From: Filobasidium wieringae
Lineage: Eukaryota > Basidiomycota > Tremellomycetes > Filobasidiales > Filobasidiaceae
Assembly (NCBI GenBank): GCA_001600055.1
Contig: BCIV01000015.1
Span: 310,001 to 374,000 of the forward strand
Length of the DNA: 64,000 nucleotides
Reading direction: 5' to 3'
How positions within the stretch are numbered: position 1 is the first letter of the stretch; each line of letters begins with the position of its first letter. Shown here in pieces: positions 47,359-58,149 of this stretch. The notes below the pieces were generated by a model that did not search any database, was not told the origin of the DNA, and was given only the letters and a program-made list of their open reading frames with translations. The position numbers were made by a program, and so were the translations under genes.

Positions 47359-49273
47359 ATGAACCCTTCTTACCCCGTTACCGAGACTAGGCCAGCTTTG
47401 TGGGCGTTGTTCCAGCCTTGTCTAGATATACTTAGCCTAACGATTCTTCGTTTACAGGTATCCCAAGCTAGCCCTAAAGCCGTGGATATCTAAGATCCCT
47501 GCTGTCACCTTGATCAACGCAACGATTGTCGATCCGGCCACCGGTACCCTGAGTCAGAATCCGCAAACGATCAAGATCTCAGGCGGAACAATCGTCTCAA
47601 TCGATACTACTAGTGAACATGACCTGTTCGCGAAAGATACTGTAGACTTGAAGGGACTGTTTGCCTGCCCGTTAGTACCAACGAACGACATCTTACTTAT
47701 GGACTGGAGCTGACAAAATATCGTGTTACTCATTGATATCCACCCGAGTAGAGGGTAGGTCGTACGACCATAGTCCTTCACATAATTTGGCTCTCGAGAC
47801 TAATGATCGGAACACACTTTCAGGCTGATCGACTGTCACGTACATGCGTGCGTTGTTCCTGGAGTTACCGTGAGTATCAAACGGAGTTAAGTAATTCTTG
47901 ATCTAAACTGAATCCCTGTACACGGTCCATCGTTGCCTCATTCTCTTTCACCTACTTCAAAGTCAGTTGCCGAGTTTGCATCAGTCTCGGAAGAGACCAT
48001 TCGTTATCGAACCGTTTACGTGCTTAAGGAGATGTTGGAAAGGGGATTCACTACGGTTCGAGATGCAGGCGGAGCAACCAAACATCTGGCCAATGCCGTT
48101 GCAGAAGGTCTGGTCCAAGGTCCTCGTTTGATTCAGTGTGGACGAGCATTGAGTCAGACAGGTGGACATGGGGACTTTACTCAAACTGTCTCTGGCGGAT
48201 TGGGTGATCGTTGCTGTGGTGGACATACAAACGTCAGCATCGGAAGAGTAGTCGATGGAGTTCCTGAGGTATTGCGAGCAGTCAGGGACGAGTTAAAGGC
48301 AGGAGCAGAGTATGTTGAAATCACTAAGATGGACTCTATGTTCGATTCGCTGATATCCTTGATCTTGCAGCTTCATCAAAATCATGGTCGGCGGAGGTGT
48401 GGCTAGCGCGACCGATTCTATTGAGTCCGTTCAATTCACATCAGAGGAGATCCGTGCGATCACTACTACTTGCGATCAAATGGGAGGTTTCCTATCCACT
48501 GCACATGCCTATGTCCGTAGGTTTCTCTTCTGTTCCAACCGAGTGACCTTCTTCATTATCCTCTTTTGCAGACTGACAGAGCTATCAGACACGCTATTGA
48601 TAATGGCGTGAAGGGGATTGAGCATGGCAATCTCATGAGTGGAGAGACTGCTCGGTAGTAAGTCATGCCGACCCCGAAATAAAAGGGCTCTTTCAAATCT
48701 CCCGTACTAAGATTGTCTGATACTACAGTATGGCCGAGAAGGGCACGTATTTGACACCGACACTGAGCGTGCATGGAGCTATCTCGAGACCTCCATTCGA
48801 TGCTTTCCTCCCGCAATCGTCTAAAGAGAAGAATAAGGAGATGCTCGGTAGCGGTCTCCACGCCATCAAAATCGCTCACGATGAAGGGGTAACCATATGC
48901 TAGTACGTTGAGGTGGTGAAAAGAATTTGTCGCACAGATTGATACTGAAACAACTTTTTCGCAATTCGCCTCTTTCGCACATCTTCCATCCCGCAGCGGC
49001 TCCGATATGTTAGCCGGTATGCATGCTCTCCAAACTGAAGAGTTCTCAGTCCGTGCTGCCATTCTTCCTTCACCTGCGATCCTCAAGCATGCCACCACCA
49101 ACGCCGCCAAGATGTTGGGATTAGAGGGCCAGATTGGATCTATCTCGGAAGGGGCTTGGGCGGATTTGATCCTGCTTGACCGTAACCCTTTGGATGACGT
49201 TACTATTTTGGATAGGCCTGAGATGTTCTTGAAAGGTATAATCAAGGAAGGTAGGTGGGTTAAGCAATTATAA
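47359..49273 (+). CDS. Metal-dependent amidohydrolase (imidazolonepropionase/prolidase-like)
   Basis: Eight exons (47359-47408, 47458-47670, 47824-47869, 47963-48309, 48371-48512, 48572-48657, 48729-48902, 48997-49273) give 444 residues. It has the amidohydrolase layout: N-terminal beta strands (LINATIVDPATGTL), metal ligands H93-x-H95 in DCHVHAC, the carboxylated Lys222 in DFIKIMVGGG, His264 in STAHAY, His284 in GIEHGN, and Asp356 in ICYGSDMLAG, then the C-terminal strands IGSISEGAWADLILLD. Key joins (TA|C GGC before SDML; GA|C TTC before IKI) are exact, supporting the splice model. This subgroup includes Xaa-Pro dipeptidase-like and carboxypeptidase-like enzymes acting on small peptides or N-acyl compounds; the substrate here is unknown. 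The short first intron uses donor GTTCCA. Confidence 0.9.
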
Positions 49274-49549
49274 GGCGTCAAATGTAATGTGAATCTACTG
49301 TATATGGGAACCTGTCCGACTCTTCCGTCTACTTGCTAGAGTTGTCACACAACCGCGCGAGTGGCGCCGGTGATACAGAATGTCCGTGATCCGCTAAGCC
49401 TCGGCCAAAACGCTTGGATGTCCGGTTTTGCTTCCGGTCTCCGGCTTATCGGTGATCCTTCGCCGATCAAGCCAGTGCGATTGTCAACTTTCCCCTTCGT
49501 AGATCTTTCGGTATTTCCGACTGACTAAGGTCAGGCGTATCTATACGAA

Positions 49550-52500
49550 ATGTCCTCAATCAGCTCCGGGACGCCTGCTAGTGCTTCAGCCCCCGGCAGG
49601 GAGTGGAGATCGCGGAAGAACCGCCCCTGCGACCGATGTCAGTGATGTCCATCCTTCTTAACAATCCCATTCATGTTTATGATCGACTATCTTCCTCAAC
49701 ACCTTGACCTACATTGATGCCGTATGACTGATAGGTAGAAAACAAAAACAGGCTTGTATTATTCAATTGGCTGGACATGGATGGTAAGTTGATGGATAAG
49801 CAAACGGACCGCAGCCCGCAACCGATCGAAAGGGAAACATGGGTAAAATGCAGCTTGACGGACCCTTGGCTATGTACAGAGGATCGGTATCAGAAAGACG
49901 CAGTTGGTCGTGCTGAGCTTGCGCGTCTTTGTTGTGTACCTGTCCATTGACTGCGAGCTGATGAATCGATACACCCCTGAATGTAGTGAAGGTTGTTCGA
50001 TGAGAAGAATCGACTGTACATTTGATTTGCAAGCTACCCAGCGTAGCCGACGGACATCAGCAGCTTCGATTTCGACTTCAACGGTTCCGCCAGGCCTAAT
50101 GAGACAGATAGGCGTAGCAAGCAGCAGTAAGGATATTAAGAAGCTGAGCAGCAAGGGATCAAGTCTCGTCAGTGTCCTGGAGAAGTCCCGCTTCATAGCT
50201 ACGGCAAGGAAGAGATCCCATACCTGCCTTACTGACTATCTAGGGCTCACTCGTAGACGCCTCCTCCGGATGCGGTACAGCCGATCTTCCATGGGGACCG
50301 TCTCAGTTTCCAACCTGCAAGTCCGTCGACATCTAGCAGTAGCTTAACTGTTCCGCCTCAGGTCGATAGTGCGCATCACCTCGCCAGTACCGGATTGATG
50401 ATCAGTAATCCTGAGCCCAGGAACACAAAAGATATCCCTGTGGTGTCTGATGTAATTCGATGTGACACAGCAAGCGTAAGATATCCAATCCAACTTCTAT
50501 GCGTGAGACGGTCCGTAACCTTGGCTGGTTTTCGGATACAATAGGGCGAAATTTGCCCTTTGCAGTCTCGGCATTCTCACGAGGAGACTAGCAGACAAAA
50601 CAGGAGGGATAGAGAGAATGAAGAGCAAGAAAACGTCGAAGCAACGTTCATTGGGCCTCTAGCCGCTGCATTGCAACCCCCTCTCGACGTCCATCAGGCG
50701 CCGCGGACAGGAGGTAGCAACGAAGGTGCTTCTCTCAACTCCCTAGATTTCGTCTTGGTCCCAAATCTCAAATATGGATTATTCAATATCTCTCCACATG
50801 CTCTGTATTCGCAGATGATAAGCCTCTTCGGTCCTGGTGGCATGACCGACCTCATCAACGCGTCCGTCTGCGGTACCATCTTTGGCATGCAAAAATACAG
50901 AATCGCCGCTAATCCATCTCACGTTCCAGGTACGAGCGGTTTACAGCTCCCGCGATCTGTGTCACCGACCCGCATGAGTATCACGTTGATCCGGCACTTC
51001 CCGTCACCTCGATCCCACTTCCTATCATCACGCTCCGCATGACCATCCTGGCCCATTCCATCATCTACTTGCCTCAATACCGCTCGCTTCATATGGAAGT
51101 ATGGAACGCAGTGCTTCTTGCGCTCATTGAGGAATGTTTACATCCCAAGACCACGACGCTCAAGTGCTTACTGCTGGCTCTGGCTTCAAGGCCCGCTGCA
51201 AATCACGCGCAAACTTCCAGGATATTGTCTGTCGCCATCTCAACCGCTCATCAATGGGGGCTCCATGTTGGAATCGGGCCATCCGGATCGAACAAGCGGG
51301 AACAGTCGCAAAGAAGGAGGATGATGTGGACCCTGATCATTCATGAGTGGGTTCGACAAGATGCCGTTTCCGGAAGAGTATAAGGAGATTTAGCGTCATT
51401 GCTTTTGTGAATCAGCAAATTTCGTACGCTATTGTTCGATCGGCCGGCTATGTGAGCACCGTTTGCAACAAAATTTCGGATCTTTCAATATCAGCTGACC
51501 CACGGCCTTCTCGCTCAGGATCAACTTGGATGATATTGCTTTGGCGATACCGTCGCTCGACGATCTCTACGAGAATGCTTCCACGCTGCACATTGATAGC
51601 TTAAGAGTTTTCATCGCCCTGTGCTCCTTAGCTGTCCTAGTCAAGTAAGATCTCGTTTCTCTTCAGTACTTTCAGCTGGATGTGACTGATCTGGTCATTT
51701 CAGCGAGATACTCGTTCAGTTCTACACCCTCCGAGCGAAAGCCGCTTGCCTTTCTGATCGATCGGCCAAAATCTCGGACCTGGATGACCTGTCAGCCAGA
51801 TTGAGGTCGTTCGAAGCAGATCTACCCTCTAGGTTGGGTCAGCGAGAGGAAATCAAGTGGTCAACAAGCGAGACCGGTGTAGGTGAGTGGATTTCAAACC
51901 AATTACTTGACGATATCATCTCCTGAAGCGGCGACTTCAAGCTTCCTTTCAGGTTGCTCTTTTCGGTGTCAAGTTCGCTCTTGAGAGTGTAAGGATACGG
52001 TTGCATTCTATGAATGGCAGTTATGATCCTGCTGGATGTCTAGAACTATGTCAAGACTTTGTGCTGTTTCTGGAGAGGCTCGTTGTCGATAACCGCGAAC
52101 AATTCTGGTTGCCAGGTGAATGCAATCAAGACCGTTTTTGATTCAATTCATGATGCTTACTGTCTCTTGTAGTGACTCCTTTCTTCATATGCCATGCTGG
52201 CAGGTTGATCAGCCTCGCCAAGGCCAGGGTACCTGACGATCAACCTGACTTGTATAGAAAGTTTCAAGACGCCTCAAATCGCTATCACACCCGCCTCAAG
52301 GCGATGGCCGCGGCCGATCTTCCTTGGACTGTGGCAGAGCAGGCTTTGGATCTTCTATCGTTCCCACACGTTGCGACCAGAAGAGAGGTTATTATGGGGA
52401 GAAACAAAGAACTATACGGTATGTCGCGACATGGAGGATCTGTGCAAAAGAATCGAATTGAACAAGCATATCCACTCGCTAGACTACGATGACACCGATA

Positions 52501-52604
52501 GAGCTTTCTCGGTATCGAACCAGATCCAGCTTGATCATCTGGTAGACCTTTCCTCGGTCGGGTTCAGTTACGAGGAGTGGATGCAGTTTATGGGCGACAC
52601 CTAA
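49550..52604 (+). CDS. Fungal Zn2Cys6 transcription factor
   Basis: Binuclear zinc cluster protein, presumably a nuclear DNA-binding activator or repressor. Exons 49550-49641, 49739-49783 and 49987-50167 together build the cluster: CDRCQKQKQAC, eight residues, then CEGCSMRRIDC, i.e. C-x2-C-x6-C-x8-C-x2-C-x6-C. Further exons: 50244-50320, 50370-50475, 50566-50861, 50930-51377, an inferred 8-nt exon 51416-51423, 51519-51644, 51704-51882, 51942-52115, 52173 onward, ending at the TAA at 52602-52604. The fungal_trans-type middle domain shows ILSVAISTAHQWGLHVG, RRRMMWTLIIHEW and SGRQISINLDDI. The junction in the last 200 bp (52370-52430) does not close cleanly; a 40-nt intron (52373-52412 approx.) or a frameshift are options. 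It converges on the decarboxylase gene 580 bp away. Confidence 0.8.
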
Positions 52605-53183
52605 ACGTCCTGGCTAGAGCCCAAGGTGGGTGCGGTCCGACGGTCGACAAAGGCCCCTGCGGACATGGATTCCAGAGTTTCATCTTCCGTGCTCTGAGGA
52701 CGTTGGAATGGAGATTATTGTAGAGCTTCCTGGCTCTAAGGACGCCAAAATGGAGATGATCACCAAGGAATGTATACTAGAGTTTCCTGGGTTTGTCTAT
52801 GCGGTGGCAACGAACGATTGCAAGGCGGATCATGAGGCGGCAAATGGCACCACTTGCAAGGGGGACAAGAGCGGGAACCACACCGCCTAGGAGGGCAATA
52901 AGAGCGGGAACGAGGAGGATAGTGGGAGCGACGCATATAATCGACAATGACCCTCATTTTAAATGGTATCAGCGAGTTGTGGTATTGTAGGATTCAGAGC
53001 GTGAAATACAATAGCCATCCCAGTAAATACTATCCTTCAACAGATTATGCACAGTGGTGAGGTGCGGGGCATCTGCAGGGACATGGATCACGGGGCCCTT
53101 GTATATACACGTCACTCTCTCTGACAATCACGTTCCCGTCCGATAGAAGCATACATTTGTTGAACTCGTCGACTCGATTACAG
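52605..53183. other. Intergenic region between convergent genes
   Basis: 580 bp between the stops of the Zn2Cys6 factor and the phenolic acid decarboxylase. It contains loose internal similarity (GGGACAAGAGCGGGAACCA and GGCAATAAGAGCGGGAACGA near 52860-52910; AGCTTCCTGG and AGTTTCCTGG near 52725-52790). Frames here are short. No gene seen. Confidence 0.5.
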
Positions 53184-53959
53184 TTACAAAGTCTCCGCCT
53201 CGGAGTCGATATCCTTGATATGCTCCGGCTTGCCATCCTCGATGACATCAATGGTAGCTTGTTCCATGATCGTATGCCTCTCCTTTGGTCCTCCCATCTT
53301 GGCGAGTTCTCTCCAACGATCAAAGTCTTTGGGGTTGCGTTTATCCCCGTGAGCTTCTTCTGGTTTATCCCCTGAGCGAGAGAATGTGATATGAGCGGAA
53401 AGGGAGAGGAAAAAAGAGGAACTGAAAAGAGTGACGAACAGTGTCCTTGAGAGAAAGTCATGAAGGTGTAGATCTTTTTGTTAGGGAGATCGACGTTTAT
53501 GGAGACGACCGTGTTAGTCTCCTCTACCCAAGAGATCTTTTGACGCGAAAAGGTTCATGAGTGGGTGGACACGAGCGGATCGACTATATCCTTACTTGGT
53601 AGATCTCGTCTTCCCTGATCTATCGTGACGTTTCGGAGTCAGATCAAACGAAAGGTATGTATAGAAGGACTCTTCCTGAACCTACCTCTTGAACCCAAGT
53701 GGTCTGGTAGTTGAATCGACCGTTCATAGGACCGCTGTGATCGCATGTTTCAGTACAAAACATTCGAACCTACACTCCTGCACGACTGACCCGTGGATTT
53801 CTATCGAGCGGATCGATCTATCAGTCGTAAGGATCAGACTAATTGAGTATACGACGCACCATAAACGATCCTCTTGTCGGACTTGAGCCAGAACTCGTAC
53901 TTCCAACCATTGTCGTAGGTGTACGCGAGATGCTTGTCGATGATGGTGCTCAGTCCCAT
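53184..53959 (-). CDS. Phenolic acid decarboxylase
   Basis: Cofactor-free enzyme that removes CO2 from p-coumaric, ferulic or caffeic acid to give vinyl phenols. Five exons (53959-53856, 53734-53686, 53619-53596, 53536-53440, 53371-53184) give 153 residues, the normal size. Catalytic residues of the lipocalin-like PAD family are in place: Tyr13 and Tyr15 in HLAYTYDNGWKYEFW, Arg41 in GPMNGRFNYQTTW, Glu64 in ISWVEETNTVVS. The C-terminal half has TFMTFSQGHWDKPEEAHG and DFDRWRELAKMGG, as in fungal members. Exon 3 is only 24 nt. The first intron uses a weak donor (GTCGTA), the least certain junction; the others are clean. Its neighbours (Zn2Cys6 factor, amidohydrolase) suggest an accessory catabolic role, which is inference. 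Confidence 0.9.
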
Positions 53960-54343
53960 TGTGGCTAGAGTCGGTGCGTGGAGGTGGGGTATAGGAGAAG
54001 TGAGCAGGAAAATCTAGAACGAGAGATACGATTCAAGTCTGCGCTGTGAACTTTGACGTCGAATCGAGTCTGAGCAGTCGTATCCTCGCTCAACAATCTC
54101 GGCCAATATCGGTTTCTCCGGTGATCTCGCATGATGATATCATCACTCCGGAAGCAAATATCTCCGCAGACCGGCCTCTTGTCGTCCGCGTCACTTCGAG
54201 TTCAAGGAGAACTCAAAGACCTCGAACAACGAGATATCCTGTATCTGCATCATTTCAAGTGGTGATCTGACATGCCGCTTACGAGTCCGAGATGTGACTA
54301 NGAGGCGCGATGCAAGTCGTGTTTTCACCCATATTACATTCAG
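53960..54343. other. Promoter region of the decarboxylase; contains one N
   Basis: Upstream of the leftward decarboxylase gene. A 14-bp perfect palindrome TGATGATATCATCA lies at 54132-54145. Base 54301 is N, so reading frames crossing it are uncertain. Confidence 0.5.
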
Positions 54344-54689
54344 GCGGCGACCGCATCTGATATCGACATCGCGTTCGAGGTATGTTACCCCTCCAACTCA
54401 TGCGGGATAGATGGGATGCTGGCATACAATTGACAACTGTCGCGGCGAAAACTAATTCCCTCTGATTTCGCTTCAGAGTGTTGAACCGATACTCCCGCTG
54501 ATAGCAGCTACGATCTTTCTTCTCGGCGAGTCGAAGGCGATTCTTTCGCGCGACAAGGAGATCACTCGTTTCCTGATGAACAATTCCAGCATCAACTCAC
54601 TGGACAGGTCCACACAGTCCGATATGAATAGACCGGACGATCGTTACCAAAGAATCCACAACTGTCTTGACTGGCTCAGAATTTCGTAA
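54344..54689 (+). pseudogene. Possible gene remnant or 3' exons of an unrecognised gene
   Basis: Two blocks join across a clean intron: 54344-54379 (ends GCGTTCGAG|GTATGT) and 54477-54689 (after TTCGCTTCAG), reading TASDIDIAFE then SVEPILPLIAATIFLLG and ESKAILSRDKEITRFLMNN, ending at TAA 54687-54689. The frame is open leftward to the ambiguous base at 54301 (RCKSCFHPYYIQAA). No start codon or 5' exons could be placed, so this may be a decayed or mis-assembled gene. Function unknown. Confidence 0.35.
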
Positions 54690-55094
54690 AAGAATGGAAT
54701 AGATCACCACCCAACGTCTGATTCGAAAATCATCGCCTTCGAGTTTTACCCTCAACCCAGCTCAATAGCACACTGCAGTGTGTAGTGAATCTGCTTGTAG
54801 AGACCGCCACGACGTACATAACAGCTAGCAGCAATCCATCGATATTATGAAGCAAGCCAATTTCATCGCACTTAAAGAGGTCGCAACGAAAGATCCAGGG
54901 ATTTTACTATACATCGATGAACACGACTGAACGCATGAGAGGGACCGTGTCATCCTCGCAAGATTGGTCATTGAGAAAGTGTGGAAAGCTGATTAGGCCT
55001 GGAAGCTCAACTATGCACCACCAGTGGTCATATGTTACCTTGCAGTATGTCGAGCGCAACGGAAGCTTATCGAGATCTCTGACAAGCTCTAGCC

Positions 55095-55442
55095 ATGTCG
55101 GGTCAATGGTGGTGCGTCACTCGGACCGGAGGACGACACGATTCAAACGATCATCAGAGCGGAAGGCTCCTATGGGTCACCAAACGGACGGACGCTAGGG
55201 TGGTAAACAGATGGACAAATCGTTAGACGGTGGCATCCGGGTCGTCCATCGGTGAAAAGAAAGCAAAGCCGAGATCAGGGGACAAAGGTCGAGGGAAAGT
55301 AGTGGTGATCCTCTCGCCGCCGAAATCAAAAGGAAAGAGAAAGATGATTTACGAGTCCATGTCCGCAAAAGCAAGAGGAAAGGGAAGGAGGGTTTATAGC
55401 TCCGACGAGGAGGAAGACATGGAAGTAACCCTGGTCGACTAG
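55095..55442 (+). CDS. Small basic protein, uncertain
   Basis: Not recognised. From the ATG at 55095 (MSGQWWCVTRTGG) the frame is open to an in-frame TAG at 55224; removing the 24 nt 55203-55226 (GTAAAC...GTTAG) restores a continuous frame into a basic, lysine-rich segment (SIGEKKAKPRSGDKGRGK; KGKRKMIYESMSAKARGKG) that ends with an acidic tail (SSDEEEDMEVTLVD) and TAG at 55440-55442. This tail looks like a genuine nuclear-protein end. Either a 24-nt intron exists, or the second part is the last exon of another model. 107 residues if spliced. Confidence 0.35.
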
Positions 55443-55786
55443 ATCAAAGTCGTTGCCGGAATCGGTTGGTGTGATCGAGTGAGCAGTCGCATGTATACTA
55501 GACACGGACCGCGCTATAACGGTAACAAGTCGATGACCATGGGACACGTGTGTTCTCAAGATAGGGGTCGTCCCCCTAACCCGCCGCCCCGCAGTTATGT
55601 ATCCCGTCCGACGGACCTTGGAGTCGTAAGAATCCGATTCCGAGCTCCATGCGTCCCATGCATCTGTCCAACGTATCATCCCATGCCCCATGCAGTTTCC
55701 CGTTCCATACAAAAAAACATTCTCAAAACCGAGCCCCCTCCGTTTCCCCTTAAACTACCCCGCCCCGCTCCGTCCGATCGATCCGA
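55443..55786. other. Intergenic region
   Basis: 3' flanks of the small basic protein gene and of PML1 (minus strand). C-rich runs on the + strand near 55735-55800. No gene seen. Confidence 0.55.
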
Positions 55787-57890
55787 TCATTTCCCCCCCG
55801 CGCTCCCTTCGTTCAAAAGGACGTATTCCCGACTACTCTGTGCGAATTTCATTACTACCGCGTTGGAACGCAAATCGGATCAGATCAGGTCAGGTCAGAT
55901 TGGTCCCTTCGACGTGCAAAGGGGTGAAAGAGAGGCTTACTATCGTTCTCCCTAAGTTCATAGTACCTATTAAAAGGTGCGAAATCGTGCAAAGCAGGAT
56001 GGGGACGAGCAAACGGAAAAAACGTGCGGATTAGCATGCGGTCTAGTAGGGTTTCGGGACAGGAAGGAAAGGGGAAGGGGGAGGGTCCCGATGGATCTCT
56101 CGACCCTGGGGTTTCTTTTCCTATCGAGCCGAGTGTTTCAATAACTCGAGGTCTTCTAGCGAGGGTCGGCGTGTCTATGCCCATCCTCGTCCCAACGTCG
56201 AACGCCCATGGCCCCAAACCCAAAGCCCAACGACTACCCATAACCATGACGAATGGCGAATGGCGTGAAAGGGACGTACCGAGAAGCAGGGATCTGTTCG
56301 TCGTTCACAAACGTCCCGTTGGTCGAATCGAGGTCTATCACGAACGGTCTTTCGGGTGGGTTCGTGGGTGGGCGGGCGGGTGATCCGGTTTGGGCGGAGG
56401 TGAGTGGAGGTTGAGTCGAGTTGAGTGTAGTCGAGTCGAGAATGGCGGGGGAGTGAAGCACGAAGAGTCGGGGGTGAGAATGAGGAACGAACAATCAGTA
56501 ATCGAGAAAATCCAAAACCCAACCCGAATCCCGCCCTCCCGCTCCTCCCCCATCCCCATGCCCTCGCCCAAAAAGAAAAAAAGACTCACTTAACCCTCCC
56601 CCTACCCCCACCCGCTGCCCCTCCGGCTCCCGACTTATCCTGTACGGCCCGGAACTGTATGACGGCGTGTTGTTTCGAAGCGGACGGGTGGGTTATTGGG
56701 ATATCCGCGACCTACCGAGTGAGCGAGGATGCGTTAGCGAGCGATAGCGAGTGAGCGTGGGTGCGAGTGAGATGGGCGAGGTGTGAGCGTGGGTGAGCGA
56801 ACGAGGAGGGAGAAGATGGGAGAGAGGATAAGAAGGGCAAGGGATGAGCCAAAGAGACGAATCGACAAGGAACCAAAGAACCAAAGGAACAAGAGGGGAA
56901 TCGACCAATCGATCTCCTCCCCTCCCAATCCTCCTTCCAGACCTGTGAACCCGTGAACCCGGGTCGACGCGGTCCCATCTTGTCATCTCCTGATCTTCCC
57001 ATCTTCCCATCTTCCCCTCATACCATCGTTCCCCCCGTCGTCAAAAACCCCCAAAAACCCAAAAGCCCAAACCCCCAAAACCCCCAAAAGCCCAAAGCCC
57101 AAAAGAACAAGGAGACGAGACTCACGATCTGATCCCTCCCTACGAGATAAGCCGATTGTTTGTTGATCTGGATCATCTCTGTCCGCGCAAGTGGACGCGG
57201 AAAGCAAGTGAACGCAGACGAAATCAGTCCCATCCTCCTTGCTCCCCCGGCCACTCCCCCGGCCACTCGCCCGCTCGCTCACGCCCGCCCACTCGCTGCG
57301 CTCGCCGACTCACCGACCTCCACCCCCTGCTTGAAAACATAAACCCTCCACCCCTCCACTGGCCTCCTCGCCTCTGGCGGTTCGTTATACTTCAACAACA
57401 CCCCCTTGCTCGCCAGTTCCGGTTTCCCCAGTGCTCGAGCGCGGGTGGGGGAGATGTAGTGGGTGTTGGTCTCTGCTGCGAGGAGGCCGGAGGGGGCGAA
57501 GTTTGGTTGCGGTGGGGGTTTTTGGGTGGGGGATGTCTTCGGGTGGGGAAGAAGGGGTCAAGGGGGTGTGGAAGGGAGGGGGGTTAGTGAGGAGTGAGGA
57601 AGTGGAGAAGAGCTGGGGGGACGGACTTGGGGGAGATGACGCTCATCGTAGCCTTCCCTCTGGGCTCTCCTTTCTCTTTCTCTGTCTTGCGAGGTGTACG
57701 TCCGGTCGTCCGCAGTAGCCCTGTTACCATGTCTGTTACTGTCCCTGTTGCTGTCGCTGTACGTTCCCCTGTACGTTCCCCTGTGGCCATACCTCGAGTC
57801 CCTCTCCCTCGGCTCCCTGTCCTGTCCACGTCGCTGAGGATACCTATCCCGATCGCGATGTCCAGGTGATTTCGATCTAGATTCCCGCAT
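55787..57890 (-). CDS. PML1: FHA-domain splicing factor SNIP1/Pml1
   Basis: Nuclear FHA protein; in yeast Pml1 is part of the pre-mRNA retention and splicing (RES) complex. Seven exons (57890-57627, 57536-57314, 57178-57126, 56711-56590, 56348-56280, 55966-55941, 55854-55787) give 274 residues with exact phases. The N-terminus is Arg/Asp/Ser-rich (SRSKSPGHRDRDRYPQRRG). Then LLKYNEPPEARRPVEGWRVY, QSAYLVGRDQI, ADIPITHPSASKQHAVIQFR, PFVIDLDSTNGTFVN and YYELREND followed by KFAQSSREYVLLNE: the full FHA core with the STNG phosphothreonine loop. Intron 3 (414 nt) and intron 4 (241 nt) are unusually long and C-rich on the + strand. It shares a divergent promoter of about 260 bp with the CreC-like gene. 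Confidence 0.92.
57043..57112. repeat. Low-complexity CCCCC(A)n tract inside PML1 intron 3
   Basis: A run of C3-5 blocks separated by A2-5 (AAAAACCCCCAAAAACCC pattern with AGCCC variants), so the transcribed PML1 RNA strand carries many G3-G5 blocks separated by U runs. It lies wholly in the 414-nt intron. Confidence 0.8.
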
Positions 57891-58149
57891 TTCCAATCGA
57901 TCGTGGATTTGATGATATGATGATTCAATGGAGAGCTGGTGAACCGGTCGTCGACTATATGCTGAGGGTGAGTGATTACGTAATATCCGACTGGCGGATA
58001 TGCGATATCGGATATGCGATCTGACGTGCGTGTCCTCCACGGGGAACGACCTGAGCTCGTCCTCGACCTCGTTCTCCACCTCGAAACCGTCAAACAATCC
58101 ACCGAACTAATCCCCGCCACCGACAGCCAACTCAGCCCACTCAGCCGCC

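Noticed and set aside
53740..53860. tRNA B-box-like word (GGTTCGAAT on the minus strand)
   Set aside because: It falls within intron 1 of the decarboxylase gene, with no matching A box or cloverleaf stems at the right spacing.
57043..57112. Telomere-like or subtelomeric repeat
   Set aside because: The blocks are irregular (C3-5 with A2-5) and not tandem copies of a telomere unit; they sit inside an intron of a housekeeping gene.
57156..57587. Proline/arginine-rich plus-strand frame of 143 codons
   Set aside because: It is antisense to PML1 exons 2-3, which show the FHA-family sequence and exact splice phases.
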